From Streptomyces finlayi (lineage in GTDB: Bacteria; Actinomycetota; Actinomycetes; Streptomycetales; Streptomycetaceae), in contig NZ_CP045702.1 in NCBI RefSeq assembly GCF_014216315.1, positions 6,882,001 through 6,946,000 on the forward strand: a DNA stretch of 64,000 nucleotides, given 5' to 3'. The notes beneath the pieces were generated by a model that did not search any database, was not told where the DNA came from, and saw nothing but the letters and a program-made list of their open reading frames with translations. How positions within the stretch are numbered: position 1 is the first letter of the stretch; the number at the start of each line of letters is the position of its first letter. A program made the translations under genes and the position numbers. Below are positions 1-7,536 of the stretch, piece after piece.

Positions 1-2
1 TC

Positions 3-869
3 GCGCTGAGGCCGGGGCGGCGGGCGTCGGCACCCGCCGAGTCCCGTCGCCGCCGGCTGCTGCGGATCCTGGGCACCGGCATCGGGCTCACGATGTTCCA
101 GAGTGCGTACTTCGCGGCCGTGGAGATGACCGGTCTCGCCGTCGGGACCGTGGTCACGCTCGGCGCCGGGCCCGTCCTCATCGCCGTGGGCGCGTGGCTG
201 ACCATGGGGGAACGGCTCGGCCGCGGCGGAGTGGCGGCCGGGGCGGGTGCGCTCACCGGTCTCCTCGTCCTGGTGCTCGGCGGCGAACGGGCCGAGGTCG
301 AGCCGCTGGGGATCGCCCTCGCCCTGCTCTCCGCCTCGGGCTACGCGGCCATCACGCTGCTCACCCGGTGGCTGGGGCGCGACGGCCGGGGCGGCGACGC
401 ACTCGCGACCAGCGCCTGGGCCTTCGGGATCGGCGCCGTGGGGCTGCTGCCCCTGGCGGCCGCGGAGGGGCTCGTGCCGCACACCGCCGACACCGCCCAT
501 GTGGTGTGGCTGCTGGTGTACGTGGCCGCCGTGCCGACGGCGCTCGCCTATGCGCTGTACTTCGCGGGAGCGGCGACCGTGCGGTCCGCGACCGTCTCCG
601 TGATCATGCTTCTGGAACCGGTGAGCGCGGCTGTGATCGCTGTGACCCTGCTGCATGAACAGCTCACGGCCGCCACCGTCGTGGGCACGCTGCTGCTGCT
701 CGTCGCGGTGGCGGGCCTGGCCGTCGCCGAAGCGCGTGGAGCGGCTGTCGCGCGCCGGGACGCCGTGCTCGTCCGACGTGTCTCCGGCCGGGGGGCCGGC
801 TCCCGGGTGGCGGCACCGGCGGGGCGGCGCACGGTCAGAGAGAGGCCAGATACTCCGGCACGGCGATAG
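3..869 (+). CDS. EamA/DMT-family membrane transporter, 5' end cut by window edge
   Basis: Inner-membrane drug/metabolite-type exporter; the substrate cannot be told from sequence. The frame is already open at the window start, so the N-terminus lies outside. About nine hydrophobic helices are visible, including segments starting FAAVEMTGLAVGTVVTLGAG and LLEPVSAAVIAVTLLHEQL; the latter (E-P-V/L-x-A near the C-terminal end) is typical of EamA repeats. The first internal ATG (93) lies within a helix pair and is unlikely to be the true start. The tail is Arg/Ala-rich and cytoplasmic. It converges on, and overlaps by about 35 bp, the flavoprotein gene on the other strand. Confidence 0.85.
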   Translation, partial: ALRPGRRASAPAESRRRRLLRILGTGIGLTMFQSAYFAAVEMTGLAVGTVVTLGAGPVLIAVGAWLTMGERLGRGGVAAGAGALTGLLVLVLGGERAEVEPLGIALALLSASGYAAITLLTRWLGRDGRGGDALATSAWAFGIGAVGLLPLAAAEGLVPHTADTAHVVWLLVYVAAVPTALAYALYFAGAATVRSATVSVIMLLEPVSAAVIAVTLLHEQLTAATVVGTLLLLVAVAGLAVAEARGAAVARRDAVLVRRVSGRGAGSRVAAPAGRRTVRERPDTPARR

Positions 870-1545
870 CCGGGTCGAGGTCGTCGGCGGGTACCGGGGC
901 CGCGTGTCCGCGGGTGAGCGGGACGACGCCGGCCCAGTGCGGGAGCGAGACGTCCTCGGGGTCGTCGTTCGGACCGCCGGTGCGGACCTTGGCGGAGACC
1001 TCGTCGAGGTCCAGGCGGATCACCGCGGTGGCGGCGAGTTCCTTCGCGTCCGCGGGCCGTGAGTCCTGGGAGCGGCCGGGAACGACCTGGTCGACGATGG
1101 CGTCGAGCGCGACCCGGCGCTCTTCCGGGTCGGTGACGGTACGGGCGGTGCCGTGGACGACCACCGAGCGGTAGTTCATCGAGTGGTGGAAGGCGGAGCG
1201 GGCCAGTACCAGAGCGTCGACATGGGTGACCGTGAGACAGACCGCGAGGCCGGGGTCCGTCCGGTCCGCGGCGAGCAGGGGCCGTGAGCCCGTCGAGCCG
1301 TGCACATAGAGCCGTTCGCCCACCCGCCCGAACAGAGTCGGCAGGACGACCGGTGCTCCGTCCCGTACGAAGCCGAGGTGGCAGAGGTAGGCCGCGTCCA
1401 GCACCGAATGGACCAGCTCGCGATCGTAGGTGACGCGTTCACGGCCCCTGCTCGGGACCGTCCTGTCCGTCTGCGGGTACGGGACGGTGGTGCTCGGGCC
1501 CGTGCTGTCGGGCGTGAGGGTGTCCGGCGCGGCGGTGTCCGACAT
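835..1545 (-). CDS. Pyridoxamine 5'-phosphate oxidase-fold flavin/PLP-binding protein
   Basis: Cytoplasmic PNPOx-like split-barrel protein, 236 aa; such proteins bind FMN, F420 or haem, and the cofactor is not decidable here. Barrel strands are visible at LGFVRDGAPVVLPTLFGRVG, at ERLYVHGSTGSRPL, and at the conserved Y-R-S-V-V-V-H-G-T-A segment. An ATG at 1557 is possible, but the ATG at 1545 has GGAG six bases upstream and is preferred. The gene is divergent from a MocR-type PLP-dependent regulator, with a perfect 12-bp palindrome between them. That suggests control by the regulator, as MocR proteins often govern adjacent PLP-related genes (inference). Confidence 0.85.
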   Translation of the reverse strand: MSDTAAPDTLTPDSTGPSTTVPYPQTDRTVPSRGRERVTYDRELVHSVLDAAYLCHLGFVRDGAPVVLPTLFGRVGERLYVHGSTGSRPLLAADRTDPGLAVCLTVTHVDALVLARSAFHHSMNYRSVVVHGTARTVTDPEERRVALDAIVDQVVPGRSQDSRPADAKELAATAVIRLDLDEVSAKVRTGGPNDDPEDVSLPHWAGVVPLTRGHAAPVPADDLDPAIAVPEYLASL

Positions 1546-1557
1546 TGCGTACTCCAT

Positions 1558-1569
1558 TGCACTAGTGCA
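1558..1569. promoter_or_regulatory. Perfect 12-bp palindrome between divergent PNPOx and MocR genes
   Basis: TGCACTAGTGCA is fully self-complementary and fills almost the whole gap between the two divergent starts. It is a candidate operator for the MocR protein, controlling both genes. The regulator's start codon follows within a few bases without a Shine-Dalgarno, so its message may be leaderless. Confidence 0.5.
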
Positions 1570-1571
1570 TA

Positions 1572-2912
1572 ATGATGTTTGTGCTAGGAGACTATCCGAT
1601 CAGTGGGCGGCGTGCGTCCGACATCGCCGCGAGTGTGGAGCGGGCGGTCGGGTCGGGCGACCTCGCGCCCGGCCAGGTGCTGCCTCCCATGCGGGAGTTG
1701 GCGGCCCGTCTGGAGGTCAATCCCAATACCGTCGCGGCCGCCTACCGAACGCTGCGCGAGCGCGGGGTGATCGAGACCGCGGGGCGCCGGGGGAGCCGCG
1801 TCCGGCCACGTCCGGCGAGTACCGCACGCGGCTCGCTCCGCGTCGAAGTGCCGCCAGGCGTGAGGGACTTGGGGGAGGGGAATCCCGATCCGGATCTGCT
1901 GCCCGATCTCGGCGATGCGCTCGCCTCGGCCGCGCGCGCGAACGCGGCCCGGCCGGGCATGTACGGGGACGCGCCCGTGCTCCCTGAGCTGGCGGCGATG
2001 GCCCGGGCGGCGATGGACGCCGACGGGGTGTCCCCGGGTGCCGTGATCGCGACGTCGGGATCGCTGGACGCGATCGAGCGGGTCCTGTCGGCGCATCTCA
2101 AGCCGGGGGACGCCGTCGCCGTCGAGGATCCCGGCTGGGGCAGCGTCCTCGATCTCGTGCCGGCGCTGGGCCTGCACGCCGTGCCCGTCGGAGTGGATGA
2201 CGAAGGGCCGCGGACCGCCGATGTCGAACAGGCGTTGCGGGGCGGGGCGCGGGCGCTGGTCATCACCGACCGGGCGCAGAATCCCACGGGCGCCGCGGTG
2301 AGCGCGGCCCGGGCCCGCGAACTGCGCGCGGTGCTCGCCGAGCACCCCGGCGTCCTCCTGATCGAGGACGACCACGGGCACGCGATCGTCGACCTTCCGC
2401 TGCATCCGCTCACGGGGATCACCGACCGCTGGGCGTTCGTGCGGTCCGTCGCCAAGGCGTACGGGCCCGATCTGCGGCTCGCCGTACTGACCGGGGACGC
2501 GGTCACGGTCGACCGGGTGGCGGGGCGGCAGCAGCTGGGGCCCTGCTGGGTCAGCAGGCTGCTGCAACAGGCCGTGGTGCACCTGTGGGCGTCGGGCACG
2601 GTCGACTCGGCCGGGGTCGCCCGGTCCTACGGCGAGCGGCGGGACGCGCTCGTCCGGGCGCTGGCCGACCGCGGCGTCCCGGCGCACGGCCGGAGCGGGA
2701 TGAACGTATGGGTACCCGTCAGTGACGAGACGGGCGCAGTGACCCGGCTGCTGCGTGCCGGCTGGGCGGTCGCGCCCGGTGCGCGCTTCCGCGTGTCCGC
2801 CCCCCAGGGAGTCCGGCTCACCGTGTCGGGGCTGACCGCCGCCGACATCGGTCCGCTGGCCGACGCGGTCGCGGCGGCGGCCGGGCCGGCCCGGCCGATC
2901 AGTTTCGGCTGA
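1572..2912 (+). CDS. MocR-family (GntR/aminotransferase fusion) transcriptional regulator
   Basis: Fusion of an N-terminal GntR winged helix (about residues 12-80, with the typical L-A-x-x-L-x-V-N-P-N-T-V-A-A-A-Y-R recognition stretch) to a fold-type I aminotransferase domain (about 95-440). The putative PLP-binding lysine is K295 in S-V-A-K-A-Y-G-P. At 446 aa it is of usual MocR length. MocR proteins sense PLP or amino-compound aldimines and regulate neighbouring genes. There is no Shine-Dalgarno before ATG 1572 or 1575; GTG 1581 (protein starting V-L-G-D-Y-P) is an alternative. The 3' end overlaps the convergent EamA gene by 14 bp. Confidence 0.93.
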   Translation: MMFVLGDYPISGRRASDIAASVERAVGSGDLAPGQVLPPMRELAARLEVNPNTVAAAYRTLRERGVIETAGRRGSRVRPRPASTARGSLRVEVPPGVRDLGEGNPDPDLLPDLGDALASAARANAARPGMYGDAPVLPELAAMARAAMDADGVSPGAVIATSGSLDAIERVLSAHLKPGDAVAVEDPGWGSVLDLVPALGLHAVPVGVDDEGPRTADVEQALRGGARALVITDRAQNPTGAAVSAARARELRAVLAEHPGVLLIEDDHGHAIVDLPLHPLTGITDRWAFVRSVAKAYGPDLRLAVLTGDAVTVDRVAGRQQLGPCWVSRLLQQAVVHLWASGTVDSAGVARSYGERRDALVRALADRGVPAHGRSGMNVWVPVSDETGAVTRLLRAGWAVAPGARFRVSAPQGVRLTVSGLTAADIGPLADAVAAAAGPARPISFG

Positions 2913-3954
2913 ACCGCCGCCCCCCGGCGCCGCGCCGCTCCTCCCGCTTCCGTCGCGGCCTCCGGGGCCGCGACGCGGAGGGCGGGCGGGCGTGGCTCTG
3001 GGTGAGGGCGGCCCCGGCGAGGACGATCAGCGCGCCGACCGGGGTGTTCCAGTTCAGCTGCTCGCCGAGCAGGGCCACTCCGGCGGCGGTGGCGATGACC
3101 GGGATGAAGTACGTGACCATCTGTGCGGTCGTCGGCCCGATCTCCTGCACCAACTCGTACTGGAGCAGCATGGCAAAGCCCGTTCCGATCGCTCCCAGGG
3201 CCAGCACCGAGAGCGTCGGAAGCAGCGGGAATCCGTCGGGTGCCGAAGTGAAGAAGGGTGTCACCAGGGCGAGTTGGGTGGTCCCGACGAGGAGCTGGCT
3301 GCCGGTCAGGGACAGGGCGGACGCATCGCTGCCCGTCAGGGTCCGGCGTACGTAGATCCAGCCGATCGGGTAGCAGAGGGAGGCGAGCAGCGCCATGGCC
3401 GTACCGGCGAAGTCCAGTCCGGAGAAGCCCTGCCAGGCGCCGAGCACGGTCAGCACCCCGAGGAAGCCGAGTCCAAGTCCGGCGACGCGGCGGCGGGTCG
3501 GCCGGTCCTCGGAGAGCGCGACGAGGGAGAGCGCCATGCCCCACAGCGGCGAGGTGGCGTTGCAGATGCCCGCCAGCGTCGACGGGATGGTCAGCTCCGC
3601 GTATGCGAACAGCGAGAACGGAAGCGCGTTGAGGAGCAGGGCGGCGACGAACAGATGGCCCCAGGTCTTCGCCGAGCGCGGCAGCCGCTCACGTCGCAGC
3701 AGCATGGCGACGGCAAGCACCGCCGCCCCCGAGAACAGTCGGCCGAACGAGACCTGGAGCGGGGCGTACCCGTCGGTGCCCACCTTGATGAGCAGGAAGC
3801 TGAAGCCCCAGATGAGCGCGAGTGCCGCGAAGCGGATACGCCAGTCCACCGACCGGCGGCCGGGGGTCCCGGCCGTGGGGTGGGCCGACGGGGGCGGGGG
3901 GATGACGGGCGACGGGGTCGCGGGAACTGCTCGCGGGGCGGAGGGGGCGCTCAT
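2899..3954 (-). CDS. EamA/DMT-family transporter
   Basis: 351-aa inner-membrane protein with ten predicted helices in two EamA repeats (R-F-A-A-L-A-L-I-W-G-F-S-F opens repeat one; G-P-T-T-A-Q-M-V-T-Y-F-I-P-V lies in repeat two). The N-terminal 40 residues are Pro/Ala-rich and the C-terminal tail is strongly basic (runs of R and K), presumably cytoplasmic. A TTG at 3989 could add 12 residues, but ATG 3954 gives the family-like start M-S-A-P. It is divergent from a LysR regulator whose start is 75 bp away, a common arrangement in which the LysR protein controls the exporter (inference). Confidence 0.9.
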   Translation of the reverse strand: MSAPSAPRAVPATPSPVIPPPPSAHPTAGTPGRRSVDWRIRFAALALIWGFSFLLIKVGTDGYAPLQVSFGRLFSGAAVLAVAMLLRRERLPRSAKTWGHLFVAALLLNALPFSLFAYAELTIPSTLAGICNATSPLWGMALSLVALSEDRPTRRRVAGLGLGFLGVLTVLGAWQGFSGLDFAGTAMALLASLCYPIGWIYVRRTLTGSDASALSLTGSQLLVGTTQLALVTPFFTSAPDGFPLLPTLSVLALGAIGTGFAMLLQYELVQEIGPTTAQMVTYFIPVIATAAGVALLGEQLNWNTPVGALIVLAGAALTQSHARPPSASRPRRPRRKREERRGAGGRRFSRN

Positions 3955-4028
3955 GAGCTCAAGGATGACCAGCAGGACCGCGTAGGACAAGTGAGACTTT
4001 CTGGGGGCGTTCGCGTAGCATTTCTTAC

Positions 4029-4937
4029 ATGTTGAATCTGGAGAGGCTGCGGACGCTGGACGCCCTCGCGCGGCACGGCTCGGTGAGCGGGGCCGCGGAC
4101 GGGCTGCACGTCACGACCTCGGCGGTCTCGCAGCAGATGGCCAAGCTGGAACGGGAGGTGGGGCAGCAGCTGCTCGCCAAGAACGGCCGAGGGGTCCGCC
4201 TCACCGACGCGGGGCGCCTGCTCGCCGATCACGCGGCCCGGATTCTCTCCCAGGTTGCCCTGGCGCAGTCCGATATCGAGGCACAGCGCGGTCGCGTGGT
4301 GGGCGAGGTCCAGGTGTCGGCCTTCCCGACCGCTGCCCGCGGGCTCTTTCCCGCCGCACTCACCTCGCTGCGTGCGGATCACCCCGAACTGAAGGTCCGG
4401 ACCACGGAGATGGAGGCCGAGGACGGCATCCGGGCGGTGCTCCGCGGCGACAGCGACCTCGCGGTGGTGCTCGACTGGAGCAACAAGCGTCTGCCGGTGC
4501 CCGGCGGGCTCGCCAAGGCCGGACTCCTCGACGACGCACCGGATATCGCGATGCCGGCCGGTCATCCGCTCGCGGACCGTACCGAGGTCGATCTGGAGGA
4601 CTTCGCCCAGGACGAATGGGTGTCCTGGCCCGAGGGCGAATTCTGTTACGAGTGGCTGATGTTCACGCTGCGCTCCAAGGGGATCGAGCCTCGCATCGCA
4701 CATCTGGCAGGTGAGCACCACACCCAACTCGCCCTGATCGCGGCCGGATTCGGGGTGTGCGTGGCCCCCAGGCTGGGGCGTGGTCCGGTACCGGACGGGG
4801 TGCGGCTGGTCCCCGTACGGCAGAGGATGCGCCGCCACATCCACGCGGTGTGGCGCACCGACGCCGACCGGCGGCCTTCGATCAGGGCGGCGGTCGAGGC
4901 GCTGCGCGCGGCGGGCCGGACGCTCGACGCGCCCTGA
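4029..4937 (+). CDS. LysR-family transcriptional regulator
   Basis: 302 aa, usual LysR length. The N-terminal winged helix-turn-helix (residues 1-62) includes L-D-A-L-A-R-H-G-S-V-S-G-A-A and S-A-V-S-Q-Q-M-A-K-L-E-R-E-V-G. The effector-binding periplasmic-binding-fold domain spans about 90-295. The start ATG lacks a clear Shine-Dalgarno and sits just behind an AT-richer stretch, so a leaderless message is possible. It is divergent from the EamA exporter gene, its most likely target. Confidence 0.93.
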   Translation: MLNLERLRTLDALARHGSVSGAADGLHVTTSAVSQQMAKLEREVGQQLLAKNGRGVRLTDAGRLLADHAARILSQVALAQSDIEAQRGRVVGEVQVSAFPTAARGLFPAALTSLRADHPELKVRTTEMEAEDGIRAVLRGDSDLAVVLDWSNKRLPVPGGLAKAGLLDDAPDIAMPAGHPLADRTEVDLEDFAQDEWVSWPEGEFCYEWLMFTLRSKGIEPRIAHLAGEHHTQLALIAAGFGVCVAPRLGRGPVPDGVRLVPVRQRMRRHIHAVWRTDADRRPSIRAAVEALRAAGRTLDAP

Positions 4938-4970
4938 CCGCACCCCTCCGGGAACACCTGCGGGCGGGCG

Positions 4971-5441
4971 CTACGAAGGGCCCGCCAGCTTGCGGAAGTC
5001 CCAGGAGGTGACGGCATCCGGTGTGAGGCGGAGCCAGGCGTGCCGCCCGTCGTGCGGCATGTCCTCCATGCCGAAGTACTTCGAAGCGAACAGCCGCTCC
5101 GGTAGTGCGAGTTCGGCGCACGGCTCGCCGGTGCGGGGGGCTTCGCCGACCGTGACGGCCGTGCCGGAGAGCTCCACGCCGCGCAGGTCGCCGTACTCCA
5201 CGCCGTCGTCGACGACGACGGCGATCCTGGGGTCCTGGCGCAGCTGGGACCACCGCAGACTCCGGGTGATGGAGTACAGCCAGAGCGAGGTCCCGTCCCA
5301 CACGAACCACAGGGCCCCGATGTGCGGGCGGCCGTCCACGGAGACGGTGGCCACCCGGCACGTGCGCTGTTCCACGAGGTAGGCGTCCCGCTCGCCGGTG
5401 GTCATCATGATCCGGCGTCCTCGCCGCTGAGTGGCGGTCAT
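4971..5441 (-). CDS. PNPOx-fold protein, F420/FMN-dependent type
   Basis: 156-aa split-barrel protein of the actinobacterial pyridoxamine-oxidase-like group. Visible family features are R-V-A-T-V-S-V-D-G-R-P-H-I-G-A-L-W, W-D-G-T-S-L-W-L-Y-S and the acidic D-P-R-I-A-V-V-V-D-D-G stretch, all typical of F420-binding Rv1155-like proteins. The start ATG at 5441 is preceded by AGGAGG about nine bases upstream; upstream extensions lack family similarity. It sits divergently from the isochorismatase-fold gene. Substrate unknown. Confidence 0.88.
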   Translation of the reverse strand: MTATQRRGRRIMMTTGERDAYLVEQRTCRVATVSVDGRPHIGALWFVWDGTSLWLYSITRSLRWSQLRQDPRIAVVVDDGVEYGDLRGVELSGTAVTVGEAPRTGEPCAELALPERLFASKYFGMEDMPHDGRHAWLRLTPDAVTSWDFRKLAGPS

Positions 5442-5565
5442 GGAGCGTTCCCTCCTGCTGGGCCAGCGAACTGACTGACTGCCAGGAAAGCATGGAGCCT
5501 CTTCCCTCGTCACGCAATGGCCGCTAGCGTCGCGCGCCCGGCCGACCCGTACGAAAGGGGACACC

Positions 5566-6234
5566 GTGCCCTCGAAGCCGCCGAAGGATCAACTCGCCGC
5601 GCAGCTCGATCCGGCGACCACCGTTCTACTGACCGTGGAATGCCAGCAAGGGGTCGTGGGTCACGACAGCGCGCTGCCGGAACTCGCCGAGGAGGCCCGG
5701 TCCTCCGGAGTGCTCACCCGTATCGCCCGCCTCGTCACAGGGGCGCATGAGTCCGGGGTCCAGGTCGTGCACGCCGTTGCCGAACGCCGCCCGGACGGGC
5801 GCGGCGCCAGTCACAACGCCCGCCTCTTCCGGGCCGCGGCCCGGCTGCCCGTCCAGCAGTACACCGGCAGCACGGCGGTACGCGTCGCCCCGCCCATCGA
5901 GGTGACGGACGAGGACCTCGTCGTACGGCGGTTGCACGGTCTCTCCCCGCTGGCCGGGACCGATGCGGACGCGCTGCTGCGCAACCTCGGCTGCCGGACC
6001 CTGGTCGTCACCGGCGTCTCGGCCAATGTGGCGATCCCGAACGCCGTCTTCGACGCGGTGAACCTCGGCTACACGGCGGTGGTGCCGGCCGATGCCGTCG
6101 CGGGGGTGCCCGCCGAGTACACCCCCGCGATGATCCGCAACACGCTCGCTCTCGTCGCGACGATCACCACCACCGACGAGGCACTGGCCTGCTGGCGGCG
6201 GGCGGGGCGGCAGGCAGGGGTCACGCCAGACTGA
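5566..6234 (+). CDS. Isochorismatase-fold (cysteine hydrolase-like) protein with altered catalytic residues
   Basis: 222 aa with the Rossmann-like isochorismatase fold (residues ~18-205). The family's catalytic triad is Asp-Lys-Cys. Here the first strand reads L-L-T-V-E-C-Q-Q-G (Glu where the usual L-x-x-D-M-Q carries Asp). The Lys region reads V-R-R-L-H-G-L-S-P, and the nucleophile motif is T-G-V-S-A-N-V-A-I, with Ser in place of Cys. Normal hydrolysis chemistry is therefore doubtful. Start is GTG with GAAAGGGG upstream. Its end overlaps the convergent Rieske gene by 14 bp. Confidence 0.85.
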   Translation: MPSKPPKDQLAAQLDPATTVLLTVECQQGVVGHDSALPELAEEARSSGVLTRIARLVTGAHESGVQVVHAVAERRPDGRGASHNARLFRAAARLPVQQYTGSTAVRVAPPIEVTDEDLVVRRLHGLSPLAGTDADALLRNLGCRTLVVTGVSANVAIPNAVFDAVNLGYTAVVPADAVAGVPAEYTPAMIRNTLALVATITTTDEALACWRRAGRQAGVTPD

Positions 6235-6655
6235 TCGATCCGCCCTCGACCGTGATGGCCTTGGCGGGCAGCGGCTGGGTCGCGGGTCCGCCGGTCACCG
6301 CGCCGGTCTCCGCGTCGAACGTACTGCCGTGGCAGGGGCAGTTGATGACGCCGGCCGAGATGCCCTTCACCACGCAGCCCTGGTGCGTGCACTTCGACGA
6401 GAACGCCTTGAACTCACCGGCCTTCGGCTGCGTCACCACGATCCCCTGGTCGGCGAAGACCACTCCGCCGCCCTCGGGGACATCCGCGGTGCTGCCGAGG
6501 ATCTGGCCGCCGGCGTTCGCCGCGTCCGCCTCCCCGCCTTCCCCGGCCCGCTGGGTTCCGCACGCGGTGAGTGCGGCGGCCGCCCCAGCGGCACCGACCG
6601 CGGTGATGACGGTGCGGCGCCCCAGGTGGACCTGACGCTCCTGCGATGCGCTCAT
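6221..6655 (-). CDS. Exported Rieske [2Fe-2S] protein (lipoprotein-like, Tat signal)
   Basis: 144 aa. The N-terminus has a twin-arginine motif (G-R-R-T-V-I-T), a hydrophobic stretch and a lipobox-like L-T-A-C, so it is probably Tat-exported and lipid-anchored. The Rieske domain (about 55-144) has both cluster motifs, C-T-H-Q-G-C and C-P-C-H-G-S. The linker between signal and domain is Gly/Ala/Glu-rich. It resembles the small stand-alone exported Rieske proteins of Streptomyces, whose redox partner is generally unknown. The start ATG at 6655 follows GAAGGGAAAG. Confidence 0.92.
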   Translation of the reverse strand: MSASQERQVHLGRRTVITAVGAAGAAAALTACGTQRAGEGGEADAANAGGQILGSTADVPEGGGVVFADQGIVVTQPKAGEFKAFSSKCTHQGCVVKGISAGVINCPCHGSTFDAETGAVTGGPATQPLPAKAITVEGGSISLA

Positions 6656-6753
6656 GCCGGCTTTCCCTTCATCGGATACATGATTTCGATCATGCATACG
6701 GAAGCGGATGCCACGGTGTTCACGGTCCGGTGACTTTTCGTCCAGGTGGCGGA

Positions 6754-7176
6754 TCAGGGTGTTCGGGCGACGGTGGCCGGAGCTCCCTGGTCCAGACGGG
6801 TCCGGAGCGTGGCGGCGAAGTCCTCGGCGCGGGCCAGCTGGACGCGGAGCTTGTCGACCTGCTCGGTGGCCGCCTGCTCGAACGCGCGAACCCGGTCCAT
6901 CAGTGCCTCGTGCTCGTCCGCCTCGAGGGGCTCCTCGCCGTCGAGGCGGTCGGTGGCGGTCAGGAGGTCGCGCATCTGGTCGAGGGTGAATCCGAGCGGC
7001 TTCATGCGCCGGATGACCATCAGCCGGGCGACGTCCGACTCGGTGTAGAGGCGGAAACCGCCCTGGGAGCGGGCGGACGGGGCGACGAGGCCCGACTCCT
7101 CGTAGTGCCGGATGGTGCGCAGGGACAACTCGGTCCGCGCGGCGACTTCGCCGATCTGCATGTGCTTGTCGTCCAC
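6754..7176 (-). CDS. MerR-family transcriptional regulator
   Basis: 140 aa: N-terminal winged HTH (M-Q-I-G-E-V-A-A-R-T then R-T-I-R-H-Y-E-E-S-G-L) followed by a long dimerisation helix ending near residue 125. There is no C-terminal metal-binding cysteine cluster, so the effector is not an obvious heavy metal. A near-perfect 24-bp palindrome lies 57 bp upstream of the start, the expected position for an autoregulatory MerR operator. The divergent gene on the other side is sulP. Confidence 0.93.
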   Translation of the reverse strand: MDDKHMQIGEVAARTELSLRTIRHYEESGLVAPSARSQGGFRLYTESDVARLMVIRRMKPLGFTLDQMRDLLTATDRLDGEEPLEADEHEALMDRVRAFEQAATEQVDKLRVQLARAEDFAATLRTRLDQGAPATVARTP

Positions 7177-7233
7177 GCGTGTGGTCCCGGCCCTTCTCGT
7201 CCTGGCGGGCCGAGCCCTTACGGCCCCGCCGAT

Positions 7234-7257
7234 CTCTACTCTAACGTTAGGGTAGAG
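7234..7257. promoter_or_regulatory. 24-bp palindromic MerR-type operator
   Basis: CTCTACT-CTAACGTTAG-GGTAGAG: 11 of 12 base pairs are complementary around a perfect CTAACGTTAG core. Size, symmetry and position next to a merR gene fit a MerR operator that overlaps the promoter spacer. Confidence 0.65.
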
Positions 7258-7402
7258 TCATGCGCGGTGAGGGCGCCTGCGGCTGCCCCGCCCAGTGTCG
7301 TGCCGTGGCCGATGGCGCCCCCGGCGACCACTCGATTCTCGCACCGGATGACACCGGTCACTGTTCCGTACCGCCGTGACTTCCCTGACTCCCCTGCGTC
7401 CC

Positions 7403-7434
7403 TTGACTCCTTGACTCCTTGACTCCTTGACTTC
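7403..7434. repeat. Four tandem copies of an 8-bp unit (TTGACTCC)
   Basis: TTGACTCC x3 followed by TTGACTTC, head to tail, about 100 bp upstream of the sulP start. Two looser copies (TGACTTCC, CTGACTCC) lie just before at 7377-7393. Each unit contains a TTGACT that resembles a -35 hexamer. Confidence 0.8.
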
Positions 7435-7536
7435 AGGCTCGCTCCGCTGGCCTACCGCGGGGTGCCGGCCAGGCTCCTCCGTGTCCCTCCGTACGCCCCA
7501 CCGGGGTGCGCCCGAACGCGACAGGTTTCCGTTTCC

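Larger units (their letters stand above)
7177..7536. other. 360-bp intergenic region between merR and sulP
   Basis: No gene is supported here. It holds the MerR-type palindrome at 7234-7257 and an 8-bp tandem repeat array at 7403-7434. An open frame 7260-7379 (39 aa, four Cys) starts beside the palindrome but has no ribosome site or recognisable similarity. The region probably carries the promoters of merR (leftward) and sulP (rightward). Confidence 0.6.

Noticed and set aside
7260..7379. 39-aa Cys-containing frame starting beside the MerR palindrome
   Set aside because: No ribosome site, no similarity; stops are rare in this composition so such frames are expected.
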